From Hyphomicrobiaceae bacterium (GTDB taxonomy: Bacteria; Pseudomonadota; Alphaproteobacteria; Rhizobiales; Xanthobacteraceae): a stretch of 64,000 nt of DNA. Below the pieces are notes generated by a model. The model was not told where the DNA came from, did not search any database, and was given only the letters and a program-made list of their open reading frames with translations. The stretch spans positions 1-64,000 of the forward strand of contig JAJPJB010000104.1 of NCBI GenBank assembly GCA_021324465.1. The letters are read 5' to 3'. Positions 9,903-16,904 of the stretch are shown here, piece after piece. Both the position numbers and the translations under genes were made by a program. Numbering within the stretch: position 1 is the stretch's first letter; every line of letters begins with the position of its first letter.

Positions 9903-10898
9903 GTGCGGAAGATTCTGAGCGCGATTTCACGCGCGTGCCTGGCAATTTGCGCGGCCGTGCCGCTGAGCGGGGTAGGCCCGGCGCAGGCCGACGATTTTCC
10001 GAGCCGACCGATCCATATCGTGATTGCTTTTCCGCCCGGCGGGCCGACCGATTTCGTCGGCCGCGTCGTCGCGGAGAAGATGAAGGCCGTGCTCGGCCAG
10101 CCGGTCATCATCGACAACAAGCCCGGCGCCAACGGCACGCTCGGCGGCGAATTCGTCGCCAAATCCGATCCTGACGGCTATACGCTGTTCCTGACCACGG
10201 CCGGGGCGGTGACGGTGTCGCCGCATATCATGGCCGATCTGCATTACGATTCGCTCCGCGACTTTGCGCCGGTGGCGCTCGTCACCAAAGTCACCGAAGT
10301 GCTGGTGGTGACGCCGAAGTCCGGCATCAAGACCGCGAAAGAACTCGTCGCGCTCGCCAAAGCCAAGCCCGGCACCATCCCGTTCGCTTCCACCGGAATC
10401 GGCTCGCCGCCGCATCTGGCGCAGGAACTGCTTGATGCGTCGGCCGGCGTGCAATTCCTGCACGTGCCCTATCGCGGCGCCGCGCCGGCGCTCACCGACC
10501 TTCTGGCCGGCCAAGTCGAAGTGCTCTCGGCCGACGTTCCCGTGCTGATCGCGCAGATCAAATCGGGCAATCTGGTGGCCGTCGGCGCCGCCGGCGAGAA
10601 ACGCGACGCCATCCTGCCGGACGTGCCGACGCTCGCCGAACAGGGCTATCCCAACACCGATGCATCGAACTGGTACGGCCTCTTGGCGCCGGCCAAGACG
10701 CCGCGGACGGCGATTGAGAAGATCAATGCCGCCGTGAACGCGGCACTCAACGATCCCGCCACGCGCGACAAGCTGGTTCAGACCGGCGCGACGCCAGTCG
10801 GGGGCACGCCGGAGAGCTTTGGCGCCTTCATGAAGGCCGAATATGAAAAATGGGGCCGCGTCGTGAAGGAGCGCAACATCAGGGATACGGGGCAGTAG
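9903..10898 (+). CDS. Bug/TctC-family tripartite tricarboxylate transporter substrate-binding protein
   Basis: A periplasmic solute receptor of the Bug family. A signal peptide occupies about the first 30 residues (hydrophobic core, AQADD cleavage area). The mature part has the hallmark opening [32 protein letters not shown], and DGYTLFLTT, then [10 protein letters not shown] and [16 protein letters not shown]. The GTG at 9903 is chosen because GGGAGGG lies 5 bases upstream; an ATG at 9888 is the alternative. No TctA/TctB membrane subunits are adjacent, which is usual for orphan Bug genes. It is the only + strand gene in a long minus-strand block, which suggests it was inserted there. The ligand is unknown. 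Confidence 0.9.
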   Translation: MRKILSAISRACLAICAAVPLSGVGPAQADDFPSRPIHIVIAFPPGGPTDFVGRVVAEKMKAVLGQPVIIDNKPGANGTLGGEFVAKSDPDGYTLFLTTAGAVTVSPHIMADLHYDSLRDFAPVALVTKVTEVLVVTPKSGIKTAKELVALAKAKPGTIPFASTGIGSPPHLAQELLDASAGVQFLHVPYRGAAPALTDLLAGQVEVLSADVPVLIAQIKSGNLVAVGAAGEKRDAILPDVPTLAEQGYPNTDASNWYGLLAPAKTPRTAIEKINAAVNAALNDPATRDKLVQTGATPVGGTPESFGAFMKAEYEKWGRVVKERNIRDTGQ

Positions 10899-10904
10899 CT
10901 TCCA

Positions 10905-10990
10905 CTCCCCGCTCGTCCCCGCGGAAGCTGAACCCATCTCTGCGGCCTGAGCCCTCTGGATTCCCGCTTCCGCGGGAATCAGCGGAAGAA
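10905..10990. repeat. palindromic intergenic repeat with two hairpins
   Basis: Directly after the Bug gene there are two inverted repeats. AGCTTCC...GGAAGCT spans about 10899-10930, and GATTCCCGC (10959-10967) pairs perfectly with GCGGGAATC (10972-10980) around a TTCC loop. Read on the minus strand the region encodes LIPAEAGIQ, a familiar spurious peptide of a dispersed bacterial repeat. The second hairpin could terminate both the Bug gene and the small gene that follows it in convergent orientation. Confidence 0.6.
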
Positions 10991-10993
10991 AAT

Positions 10994-11188
10994 TCAACCC
11001 GGCCGGTATTCGCCGGTCTTTGGATCGGGCTTCAATTTCGGCAAGTTGTTGCGGTCGAGCGGCTCGGCACCGGCTCCGGCACGCACGTTCTCGAGCTCGG
11101 CATTCACGCGCTGCACCTCCTTGGCGCACCAGCGCACCACGGCGGCCGCTCCAATGGCCGCGAGCGCAAAAGCAATGACCGGCGGCAT
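10994..11188 (-). CDS. small single-span membrane protein of unknown function
   Basis: A 64-residue protein. Residues 2-18 are hydrophobic (PPVIAFALAAIGAAAVV) and probably span the inner membrane. The remainder is polar and ends with KPDPKTGEYRPG. The ATG at 11188 has GGGAGAA a few bases upstream; an ATG 18 codons earlier is open but lies inside the end of the next gene. It follows sppA on the same strand, so the two are probably co-transcribed. Similar small proteins occur beside sppA in related genomes, but no function is known to me. Confidence 0.7.
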   Translation of the reverse strand: MPPVIAFALAAIGAAAVVRWCAKEVQRVNAELENVRAGAGAEPLDRNNLPKLKPDPKTGEYRPG

Positions 11189-11213
11189 TGCTGTTCTCCC
11201 GACTGGATGCGAA

Positions 11214-12194
11214 CTATAGCCCGAAACGCGCCCAGATCGCACGCGCCTCGAGCGCCGAGATCAGGTCCTCAGCAAGACCTCCTTGAAGTCCGAAGCCCGC
11301 ATGCAGCGGCATCCCGACCATGGCGCTGTGCCCGACGCCGTAAATGCGGCGGCCCAACAAGCCGCGCTCGGCGCTGATCAGGGGAGTAACAACCCTATCG
11401 CCAAATCGTTCGCGTAGCACGGTCCGCAAATCTCCAATGGCGTCGATCAGCCCGAGTTCCAGCGCCCGGCGTCCGGTCCAATATTCGCCGGAAAATAAGT
11501 CGCTTTCCGGGCCATTGAGCTTGCCGCCGCGTCGCGATTTCACCAGCGCAATGAAGTCCTCGTGGATGCCGCGCTGCAGCGTTTTCAAACGTTCGACATC
11601 ATCCGGATTTTCCGGCAGGAACGGATCGAGCATCGCCTTGTGCTCGCCCGATGTATAGAGCCGCCGCTCGATGCCGATCTTGCCGATCAGCTTGTCGAAG
11701 CCGAAGGAGCCGCCGACCACGCCGATCGAGCCGACGATCGAATGCGGATCAGCGATGATCTCGTCGGCGGCGCACGCGATCATATAGCCGCCCGAGGCGC
11801 CGGCATCCTCGACGAAGCCGATGACATGGCGCTTGTACTCAGCGGCCAATTCGCGGATGCGGCGGAAGATCAGGTGCGATTGTACCGGCGAACCGCCCGG
11901 CGAATTGATGGATAGCGCGACGGCCGGCGCATTCTTGATGGCGAAGGCGCGGTCGAGCGTGCGCGCGATGCCGGCGAGGGTGAGACCCGGGCGCAGCGGG
12001 GTCGAGAAGCCAATGATTCCGGTGAGGCGCACCACCGGCACCACCGGGCGGTCGCGGCGAAACCGCTGGGGAACGAACCGCAGCATCGCGCGAAGGGCGT
12101 GGTCGGCGGCGTCGCGGACGCGTTCCCCGATCCAAGGATTCCGATCCGGGTTCCGCGCTGGTTCGCTTGCTGGCTCACTCACCGGCTCACTCAT
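11214..12194 (-). CDS. sppA: S49-family serine peptidase, SppA-like
   Basis: A single-domain Ser/Lys peptidase related to signal peptide peptidase A and SohB. The catalytic Ser is in DAGASGGYMIA (Ser134) and the likely general-base Lys in SGEHKAMLDP (Lys186); the 52-residue spacing agrees with Bacillus SppA. SINSPGG (95-101) is the oxyanion-hole region. The 326-residue length fits the small class. The N-terminus holds a SEPVSEPASEP repeat and lacks a convincing signal peptide, so it may be cytoplasmic or only peripherally attached. Its position near glyQ is shared with other Rhizobiales. Confidence 0.92.
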   Translation of the reverse strand: MSEPVSEPASEPARNPDRNPWIGERVRDAADHALRAMLRFVPQRFRRDRPVVPVVRLTGIIGFSTPLRPGLTLAGIARTLDRAFAIKNAPAVALSINSPGGSPVQSHLIFRRIRELAAEYKRHVIGFVEDAGASGGYMIACAADEIIADPHSIVGSIGVVGGSFGFDKLIGKIGIERRLYTSGEHKAMLDPFLPENPDDVERLKTLQRGIHEDFIALVKSRRGGKLNGPESDLFSGEYWTGRRALELGLIDAIGDLRTVLRERFGDRVVTPLISAERGLLGRRIYGVGHSAMVGMPLHAGFGLQGGLAEDLISALEARAIWARFGL

Positions 12195-12302
12195 AAAACG
12201 TCAAATAGGACGGGTCCCCTTAACGCTCAAGTAACCGTTTTTTAATGTTTGGAACGCTTCTTGCTTGAGGCTGATGTGCAGAAAAAAGGCAGAGGCCAAT
12301 AG

Positions 12303-12422
12303 ATGGTGAAAATCTACTTCCTCCTGATGCTCATCAGCATATTTGTCGGGCTTTCCTACAGGCCGATTCGGATCGAGGCCAAGCAACGCACGGCGGTGCC
12401 GCCTGAATCTCTGCCAGCCTAA
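12303..12422 (+). CDS. putative 39-residue membrane or secreted peptide
   Basis: A short frame starts at ATG 12303 after GGCAGAGG and ends at TAA 12420-12422. Its first 20 residues (MVKIYFLLMLISIFVGLSYR) look like a signal anchor, followed by a short polar tail ending PPESLPA. It lies alone in the interval between sppA and trmN6, divergent from sppA. The hydrophobic composition is unlike the neighbouring noncoding DNA, but the gene is too short to be certain. Confidence 0.35.
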   Translation: MVKIYFLLMLISIFVGLSYRPIRIEAKQRTAVPPESLPA

Positions 12423-12454
12423 TGCGCAAGTCTGAGCAAATTCAAAGCAGGCAG

Positions 12455-12490
12455 CATTCCCATAGCCACATTCATTCCCATAGCCGCATT
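12455..12490. repeat. 18-bp tandem duplication
   Basis: Two adjacent 18-base units, CATTCCCATAGCCACATT (12455-12472) and the same with one change (12473-12490), lie in the interval before trmN6. Nothing else is recognised between the small frame and 12538. Confidence 0.85.
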
Positions 12491-12584
12491 CATTTTTGAA
12501 ACTGACATTCCGCCTAGCTCGCGGTCTATGCCGGTATCGTGCATCCGTTTCGTGCACCGGAGCGGTCGCGTTCAAAACCCGCGT

Positions 12585-13376
12585 TCAAGCCCGCGCGAGC
12601 GATAGAGCGGCGCCGTCGCGCAGCACGGCTTCGGCTTGCGCCGTCGGCTTGCCCGTGGCGTCGGCAAGCAACAAGCCAGGACGCAGCGTGAGCGCGCCGC
12701 CGCCGCCTTTGCGGGCGCTCGCAATGATGCGAATGGCGGAGGCATCCGGCTTGCCGTGAATCGGCAGAACGCTCGTCGCGCCCAGGCCCGGCGCCAGCGC
12801 TGCAAGCACGTCGGCCAATCCGTCCGCGCGCCAGATCAAGGTTATCGCTCCTCCTGGGCGCAGAAGCCGCTCGGCTGCACTGAGCCACTGCACGAGCGTC
12901 GCCGCGTCGGCGTCATGTGCCAAGCGCCGGCCGCGATCGGGCGACGGATTCCTTGACAGGTTGAACGGCGGATTCATCAGCACATGATCGGTCGCGGCGG
13001 CGTCCAATCCGACGGCCGCAAATGCATCGGCGGGCGCAGTGACGTCCAGGCAAACGACGCGTACCCGATCAGCAAGTCCATTGTGCTTGGCATTATCGCA
13101 GGCGAGCGCGGCCAAAGTCGGATCGAGCTCGACGAGCGTCACATCAAGCCCGGCGACGCGGTGCGCGAGCGCAAGCCCGGCAGCACCGACGCCGGCGCCA
13201 AGCTCGACCGCGCGCTCGCCGCAATGCGCGGCGACTGCGGCGGCCAACAGGATCGCATCATGGCCGAAGCGATGGCCGCGCCGCGGCTGACGCAGCACGA
13301 GCCTGCCGCCGAGGATGGCGTCCTCGGTGACGTCCGCGTCTGCAGGTGGCATCTCGGTCGACATTCGCGGCGCCAT
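12585..13376 (-). CDS. TrmN6-like tRNA1(Val) adenine-N6 methyltransferase
   Basis: A SAM-dependent Rossmann-fold methyltransferase. Motif I is AVELGAGVGAAG (about 56-67), the acidic strand VELDP follows near residue 82, and the N6-adenine-type motif IV NPPF lies at 135-138. The N-terminal LRQPRRGHRFGHDAILLAA segment is typical of the YfiC/TrmN6 group, which modifies A37 of tRNA-Val in E. coli. The ATG at 13376 has GGAG four bases upstream. It sits between DUF2007 and sppA in an arrangement seen in other Rhizobiales. The tRNA substrate is inferred from family, not shown. Confidence 0.85.
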   Translation of the reverse strand: MAPRMSTEMPPADADVTEDAILGGRLVLRQPRRGHRFGHDAILLAAAVAAHCGERAVELGAGVGAAGLALAHRVAGLDVTLVELDPTLAALACDNAKHNGLADRVRVVCLDVTAPADAFAAVGLDAAATDHVLMNPPFNLSRNPSPDRGRRLAHDADAATLVQWLSAAERLLRPGGAITLIWRADGLADVLAALAPGLGATSVLPIHGKPDASAIRIIASARKGGGGALTLRPGLLLADATGKPTAQAEAVLRDGAALSLARA

Positions 13377-13437
13377 GGCTCCGACAATTCAGAGGAAGCC
13401 GTAATGCCTCGATTGGGAGCGGGCAAATCGGCTTGTC

Positions 13438-13668
13438 CTAGTCGACGTAAGGCCGCAGTTCGTGGCCGAAGCCGGCCTCCACGAGCAGCTTTCGCGCCTG
13501 CGCTACCTGCGCCTCGCTGACCAGGATGCGGCGCGGGAAAATGCCGATCGAGCCTTCCAGCACACTGATATTGCGGTCGACCACCAGGTGCTCGATTCGC
13601 GCGCCATTGAGCAGCGCCTCGATCGCGGTGATCAGCACCGCATCGTTCGTCCGCACGAGCTCGCGCAT
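13438..13668 (-). CDS. DUF2007 domain protein (putative signal-transducing protein)
   Basis: A 76-residue protein beginning MRELVRTNDAVLITAIEALL, with the DUF2007 pattern of an ACT-like small fold: an alternative-substrate-like core (NGARIEHLVVDRNIS) followed by RRILVSEAQVAQARKLLVEAG. The family is small, cytosolic and annotated as a putative signal transducing protein on weak grounds. It starts 3 bases from the stop of the upstream glycosyltransferase, so the two are surely co-transcribed, and it precedes trmN6. Confidence 0.85.
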   Translation of the reverse strand: MRELVRTNDAVLITAIEALLNGARIEHLVVDRNISVLEGSIGIFPRRILVSEAQVAQARKLLVEAGFGHELRPYVD

Positions 13669-13670
13669 GG

Positions 13671-14648
13671 TCAGATCCGCCGCCGTTCCTCGCCCGGCGC
13701 GCGCAGCGCCAGATATGCGATCAGCTTAGCCTCGCGCCGCCCGCGCGTCACTGTGTCGAGGATAAGGCCCACGGCGAGCGACAGAAAAGCAAGTAACATC
13801 AGTCCGGTGGAGAGGACCGCCGTAGGCAGGCGCGGCACCAGCCCTTCCTGCACATAAGTGATGAAGATCGGGATGGCGAGGCCGATCGCCATGATGGCGA
13901 AGGCAAGGCCCAGCGAGCCGAACAGCGACAGCGGCCGCTCGGCGCGATAGAGCTTGAGCACGGTCCAGAGAATGCGAAAGCAGTCCTGCCAGGTCGAGAG
14001 CTTCGAGGCGGAGCCGGCGGGGCGCGAATAATAGGGCGTGGCGACTTCGCAGACCGGCAGTTCGAGCTCGAGTGCATGCACAGTCAACTCGGTCTCGATC
14101 TCGAAGCCGCCGGAGAGGATCGGAAAAGATTTTACGAAGCGCCGCGAGAACACGCGATAGCCGGAGAGGATGTCGGTGAAGGCCCGTCCGAAAATATGCG
14201 CGACAAAGCCGGTGAGCAGCCGATTGCCGGTGCGGTGGCCGAGCCGGTAGGCGCCCTCGTCCTGATCCACGCGGGTGGCGACCACCATGTCGAGGCGCTC
14301 CTCGACAAGCTTGTCGATCATCGGGGCGGCGCTCGGCGCGTCATAGGTCGCGTTGCCGTCGACCAGGACGTAGACATCGGCTTCGATGTCGTTGAACATG
14401 CGCCGCACCACATGGCCCTTGCCTTGATGGGTCTCACGCCGCACCACGGCGCCAGCGGTCTTTGCCGCGGCGGCCGTGCCATCACTGGAGTTGTTGTCAT
14501 AAACATAGACGGTCGCGCCGGGCAGCGCTGCGCGGAAATCGCCCACCACTTTGGCGATGGCGCGCTCCTCATTGTAGCAGGGCACCAGAACCGCCACATC
14601 AAGGCGGCTTTGCGTCATGCGTTCGGCGACAAGATCGTTGCTCGACAT
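13671..14648 (-). CDS. membrane-anchored family 2 glycosyltransferase
   Basis: A GT-A glycosyltransferase of the polyprenyl-phosphate sugar transferase type. The catalytic domain starts with VAVLVPCYNEERAI and contains YVYDNNSSDGT, the metal-binding region LVDGNATYD, and DILSGYRVFSRRFVKSFP. Two hydrophobic helices close the protein (LFGSLGLAFAIMAIGLAIPI and a second in VLSTGLMLLAFLSLAVGLIL), so it is anchored in the inner membrane. The ATG at 14648 with GAGG before it gives 325 residues; the longer open frame runs into the ispB promoter area. The sugar is unknown. It is divergent from the polyprenyl synthase, whose product could supply its lipid carrier. Confidence 0.9.
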   Translation of the reverse strand: MSSNDLVAERMTQSRLDVAVLVPCYNEERAIAKVVGDFRAALPGATVYVYDNNSSDGTAAAAKTAGAVVRRETHQGKGHVVRRMFNDIEADVYVLVDGNATYDAPSAAPMIDKLVEERLDMVVATRVDQDEGAYRLGHRTGNRLLTGFVAHIFGRAFTDILSGYRVFSRRFVKSFPILSGGFEIETELTVHALELELPVCEVATPYYSRPAGSASKLSTWQDCFRILWTVLKLYRAERPLSLFGSLGLAFAIMAIGLAIPIFITYVQEGLVPRLPTAVLSTGLMLLAFLSLAVGLILDTVTRGRREAKLIAYLALRAPGEERRRI

Positions 14649-14849
14649 TTTCCTCGTTGCCCTCCCCGCTCGCGAACTTGAATAACGTGGCCTGAATGCC
14701 GCACGTCGCTGTCGCTGATGCACGCGCGAACATTCAGCCTGCGCGGCGTCATATTTGCGATGCACTTGCCGCCTCACCATAGCGTTTCTATGCTCCCGCG
14801 TCCTGTAATGTGATGGATTTCGAACAGAAGAATATTGGAGAAAACTCAA

Positions 14850-15860
14850 GTGGCAGTTGTCGTCCCGTTTGAAGACCCGCGCGCGCCCTCAATCGACCCT
14901 CTGGTCGAGTTGCTTGCACCCGACATGGAACGCGTCAACGCGACTATCATCGCGCGCACCGGCTCCCAGGTGACGATGATTCCCGAAGTCGCCAACCACC
15001 TCATCTCGTCCGGCGGCAAGCGGCTGCGGCCGATGCTGACACTCGCGCTGGCACGGCTCACCGGCTATTCCGGCGAAGGCCACATCAAGCTCGCCGCCGC
15101 CGTCGAATTCATGCATACCGCGACGCTGCTGCACGACGACGTGGTGGACGAAAGCGAATTGCGGCGCGGCCGGCTCGCGGCACGCATGCTGTGGGGCAAC
15201 GAGGCGAGCGTGCTGGTCGGCGATTTTTTGCTCGGTCAGGCGTTCAAGATGATGGTCGAGGTCGGCAGCCTCAAGGCGCTGGAGATTCTCTCCTCGGCAG
15301 CCTCGGTGATTGCCGAAGGCGAAGTGATGCAGCTCGCCGCCGCCAAGAACACGGCGACCACGGAAGATGAATATATCGCGGTCATTCGCGCCAAGACCGC
15401 CGAGCTGTTTGCCGCGGCCTGTGAGGTCGGACCGGCTTTAACGGCACGGCAGAAGGCCGAACAGGCGGCGAGCCGCTCCTTCGGCATGAATCTCGGCATC
15501 GCCTTTCAGCTGATTGATGACGTGCTCGACTATGGCGGTGCGGCGGCGCATCTCGGCAAGAATGTCGGCGACGACTTTCGCGAGGGCAAGATCACGCTGC
15601 CCGTAGTGCTCGCCTTCCGCCGCGGCAGCGATGCCGAGCGCGAGTTCTGGCGGCGCACGCTCGAGCGTGGCGAAACGACAGACGCCGATCTCGATCATGC
15701 CATCGGGCTCATGGTGCGGCATCGTGCGCTCGAGGACACGGTCGGGCGTGCGCGTCACTATGGCGCGATCGCCCGCGACGCGCTGGCACTGTTTCCGGAT
15801 TCAGCGATGAAGGCGGCTTTGGTCGAGACCGTCGATTTCTGTATTGCACGCACGCACTGA
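14850..15860 (+). CDS. ispB: long-chain polyprenyl diphosphate synthase (octaprenyl/decaprenyl type)
   Basis: A trans-isoprenyl diphosphate synthase that makes the ubiquinone side chain. The first Asp-rich motif DDVVD is at about residues 96-100, preceded by HTATLLHD, and the second is in FQLIDDVLDYGG; GGKRLRPML near residue 55 binds the diphosphate. The size and motifs fit the octaprenyl/decaprenyl class rather than FPP synthase. A GTG at 14850 with GGAG at 14837-14840 is chosen; a TTG five codons earlier is possible. The last codons are part of a perfect tandem duplication that includes the stop. Chain length cannot be read from the sequence. Confidence 0.92.
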   Translation: MAVVVPFEDPRAPSIDPLVELLAPDMERVNATIIARTGSQVTMIPEVANHLISSGGKRLRPMLTLALARLTGYSGEGHIKLAAAVEFMHTATLLHDDVVDESELRRGRLAARMLWGNEASVLVGDFLLGQAFKMMVEVGSLKALEILSSAASVIAEGEVMQLAAAKNTATTEDEYIAVIRAKTAELFAAACEVGPALTARQKAEQAASRSFGMNLGIAFQLIDDVLDYGGAAAHLGKNVGDDFREGKITLPVVLAFRRGSDAEREFWRRTLERGETTDADLDHAIGLMVRHRALEDTVGRARHYGAIARDALALFPDSAMKAALVETVDFCIARTH

Positions 15861-15878
15861 ATTGCACGCACGCACTGA
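15843..15878. repeat. perfect 18-bp tandem duplication across the ispB stop codon
   Basis: ATTGCACGCACGCACTGA occurs at 15843-15860 and again, identical, at 15861-15878. The first copy encodes the C-terminal IARTH and TGA stop of ispB; the second is outside the gene. Confidence 0.95.
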
Positions 15879-15921
15879 GCGGCGTTATTTCGAACCCGTT
15901 GGCTCGGCGGCGGAAAACGAG

Positions 15922-16022
15922 CCGAAGTGTTTTCCGATTCGATGGAATCGAAAAACGCTCCGGGTTTTTGTTTTGTCGCATTCTTTTGCAGAAAGCCGGT
16001 ACCCACTTTTGCGGAAAATGCT
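15922..16022. repeat. dispersed mosaic intergenic repeat (RIME-like)
   Basis: The segment contains TTCCGATTCGATGGAATCGAAAA, described as arms CCGATTC and GAATCG around GATG, and then CAGAAAGCCGGTACCCACTT followed by TTGCGGAAAATGCT. On the minus strand it gives the familiar spurious peptides AKVGTGF and KCDKTK found between Rhizobiales genes. It fills the gap between convergent ispB and ispE and ends 1 base before the ispE stop, so it probably also serves as a terminator. Family membership is from recognition, not a search. Confidence 0.65.
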
Positions 16023-16023
16023 C

Positions 16024-16902
16024 TTAAGCTCCGCTCCCCAGCACGCAGGCTTGCACCCACCAGTTCGGATTTTTGGCACGCAGAATTTTTGCCGCTGTTT
16101 CCGCTTCAGCGGCGGTGGAGAATAAGCCAAAGCATGTGGCGCCCGAGCCCGACATGCGCGCGATCTGGCAGCCGGCGAAGGCCCGCAAGGTCGTGAGTAC
16201 TTCGGCAATTACCGGCTGCAGCATGATGGCGGGCCGTTCAAGATCGTTCTGCTCGTTCTTGAGAATACCCAGCAATTGGTCGGCGCTTTCAAGCTTCGCG
16301 ACGGCCGCGAGATCGAAGGGTGCGGTCGCGTTGCCGGGCGACCAGCCGGCAAAAACGGATTTGGTGGCCAGCGCGACGCCCGGATTGACCAGCACGGCGG
16401 ACAGCGGCGGCAGCACAAGTGGCTCGGAAAGCTTCTCGCCGATGCCGCGCATCAGCCGCGGCCGCGGATCGAGGCAGACCGGCACATCGGCGCCGGTGGC
16501 CCGCGCCGCCTCATAGAGCTGCGGATGGTCGGGCGCGAGCCGGTTCGCCCGCGCAATCAGCCGTAGCGCGGCAGCCGCATCGGCCGAGCCGCCGCCAAGC
16601 CCGGCCGCAACCGGCAGGTTCTTCTCGAGGTGGAACGCGCCGAGCGTCACTGCGGGAAGCCGCGTGGCGAGTTCCCGCGCCGCCTTGAGCACGAGATTGT
16701 CAGTGCCATTGCCCGCCTGCATCGCGGTTGCGCCGCCCAGCGTGAGCGCGAGCCTGTCGCCCGGCGTGAAGCTCAGCCGGTCGCCGCAATCGGCAAAAGC
16801 GACAAGGCTCTCCAGCTCGTGATAGCCGTCGGCGCGGCGCAACAGCACCCGCAGCGTCAGATTCACTTTCGCCGGCGCGTTCGAGACAAGCGGACGAGGC
16901 AA
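16024..16902 (-). CDS. ispE: 4-diphosphocytidyl-2-C-methyl-D-erythritol kinase
   Basis: A GHMP kinase that phosphorylates CDP-ME in the MEP isoprenoid pathway. The N-terminal APAKVNLTLRV contains the catalytic Lys (residue 12), the ATP-binding glycine-rich loop PVAAGLGGGSADAA is at 97-110, and ATGADVPVCLDPR holds the partner Asp. The C-terminal MSGSGATCFGLF motif is also intact. Length 292 is normal. The start lies 3 bases after the stop of the large TPR gene, so the two form one transcript. It supplies precursors for the nearby polyprenyl synthase. Confidence 0.96.
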   Translation of the reverse strand: MPRPLVSNAPAKVNLTLRVLLRRADGYHELESLVAFADCGDRLSFTPGDRLALTLGGATAMQAGNGTDNLVLKAARELATRLPAVTLGAFHLEKNLPVAAGLGGGSADAAAALRLIARANRLAPDHPQLYEAARATGADVPVCLDPRPRLMRGIGEKLSEPLVLPPLSAVLVNPGVALATKSVFAGWSPGNATAPFDLAAVAKLESADQLLGILKNEQNDLERPAIMLQPVIAEVLTTLRAFAGCQIARMSGSGATCFGLFSTAAEAETAAKILRAKNPNWWVQACVLGSGA

Positions 16903-16904
16903 GC

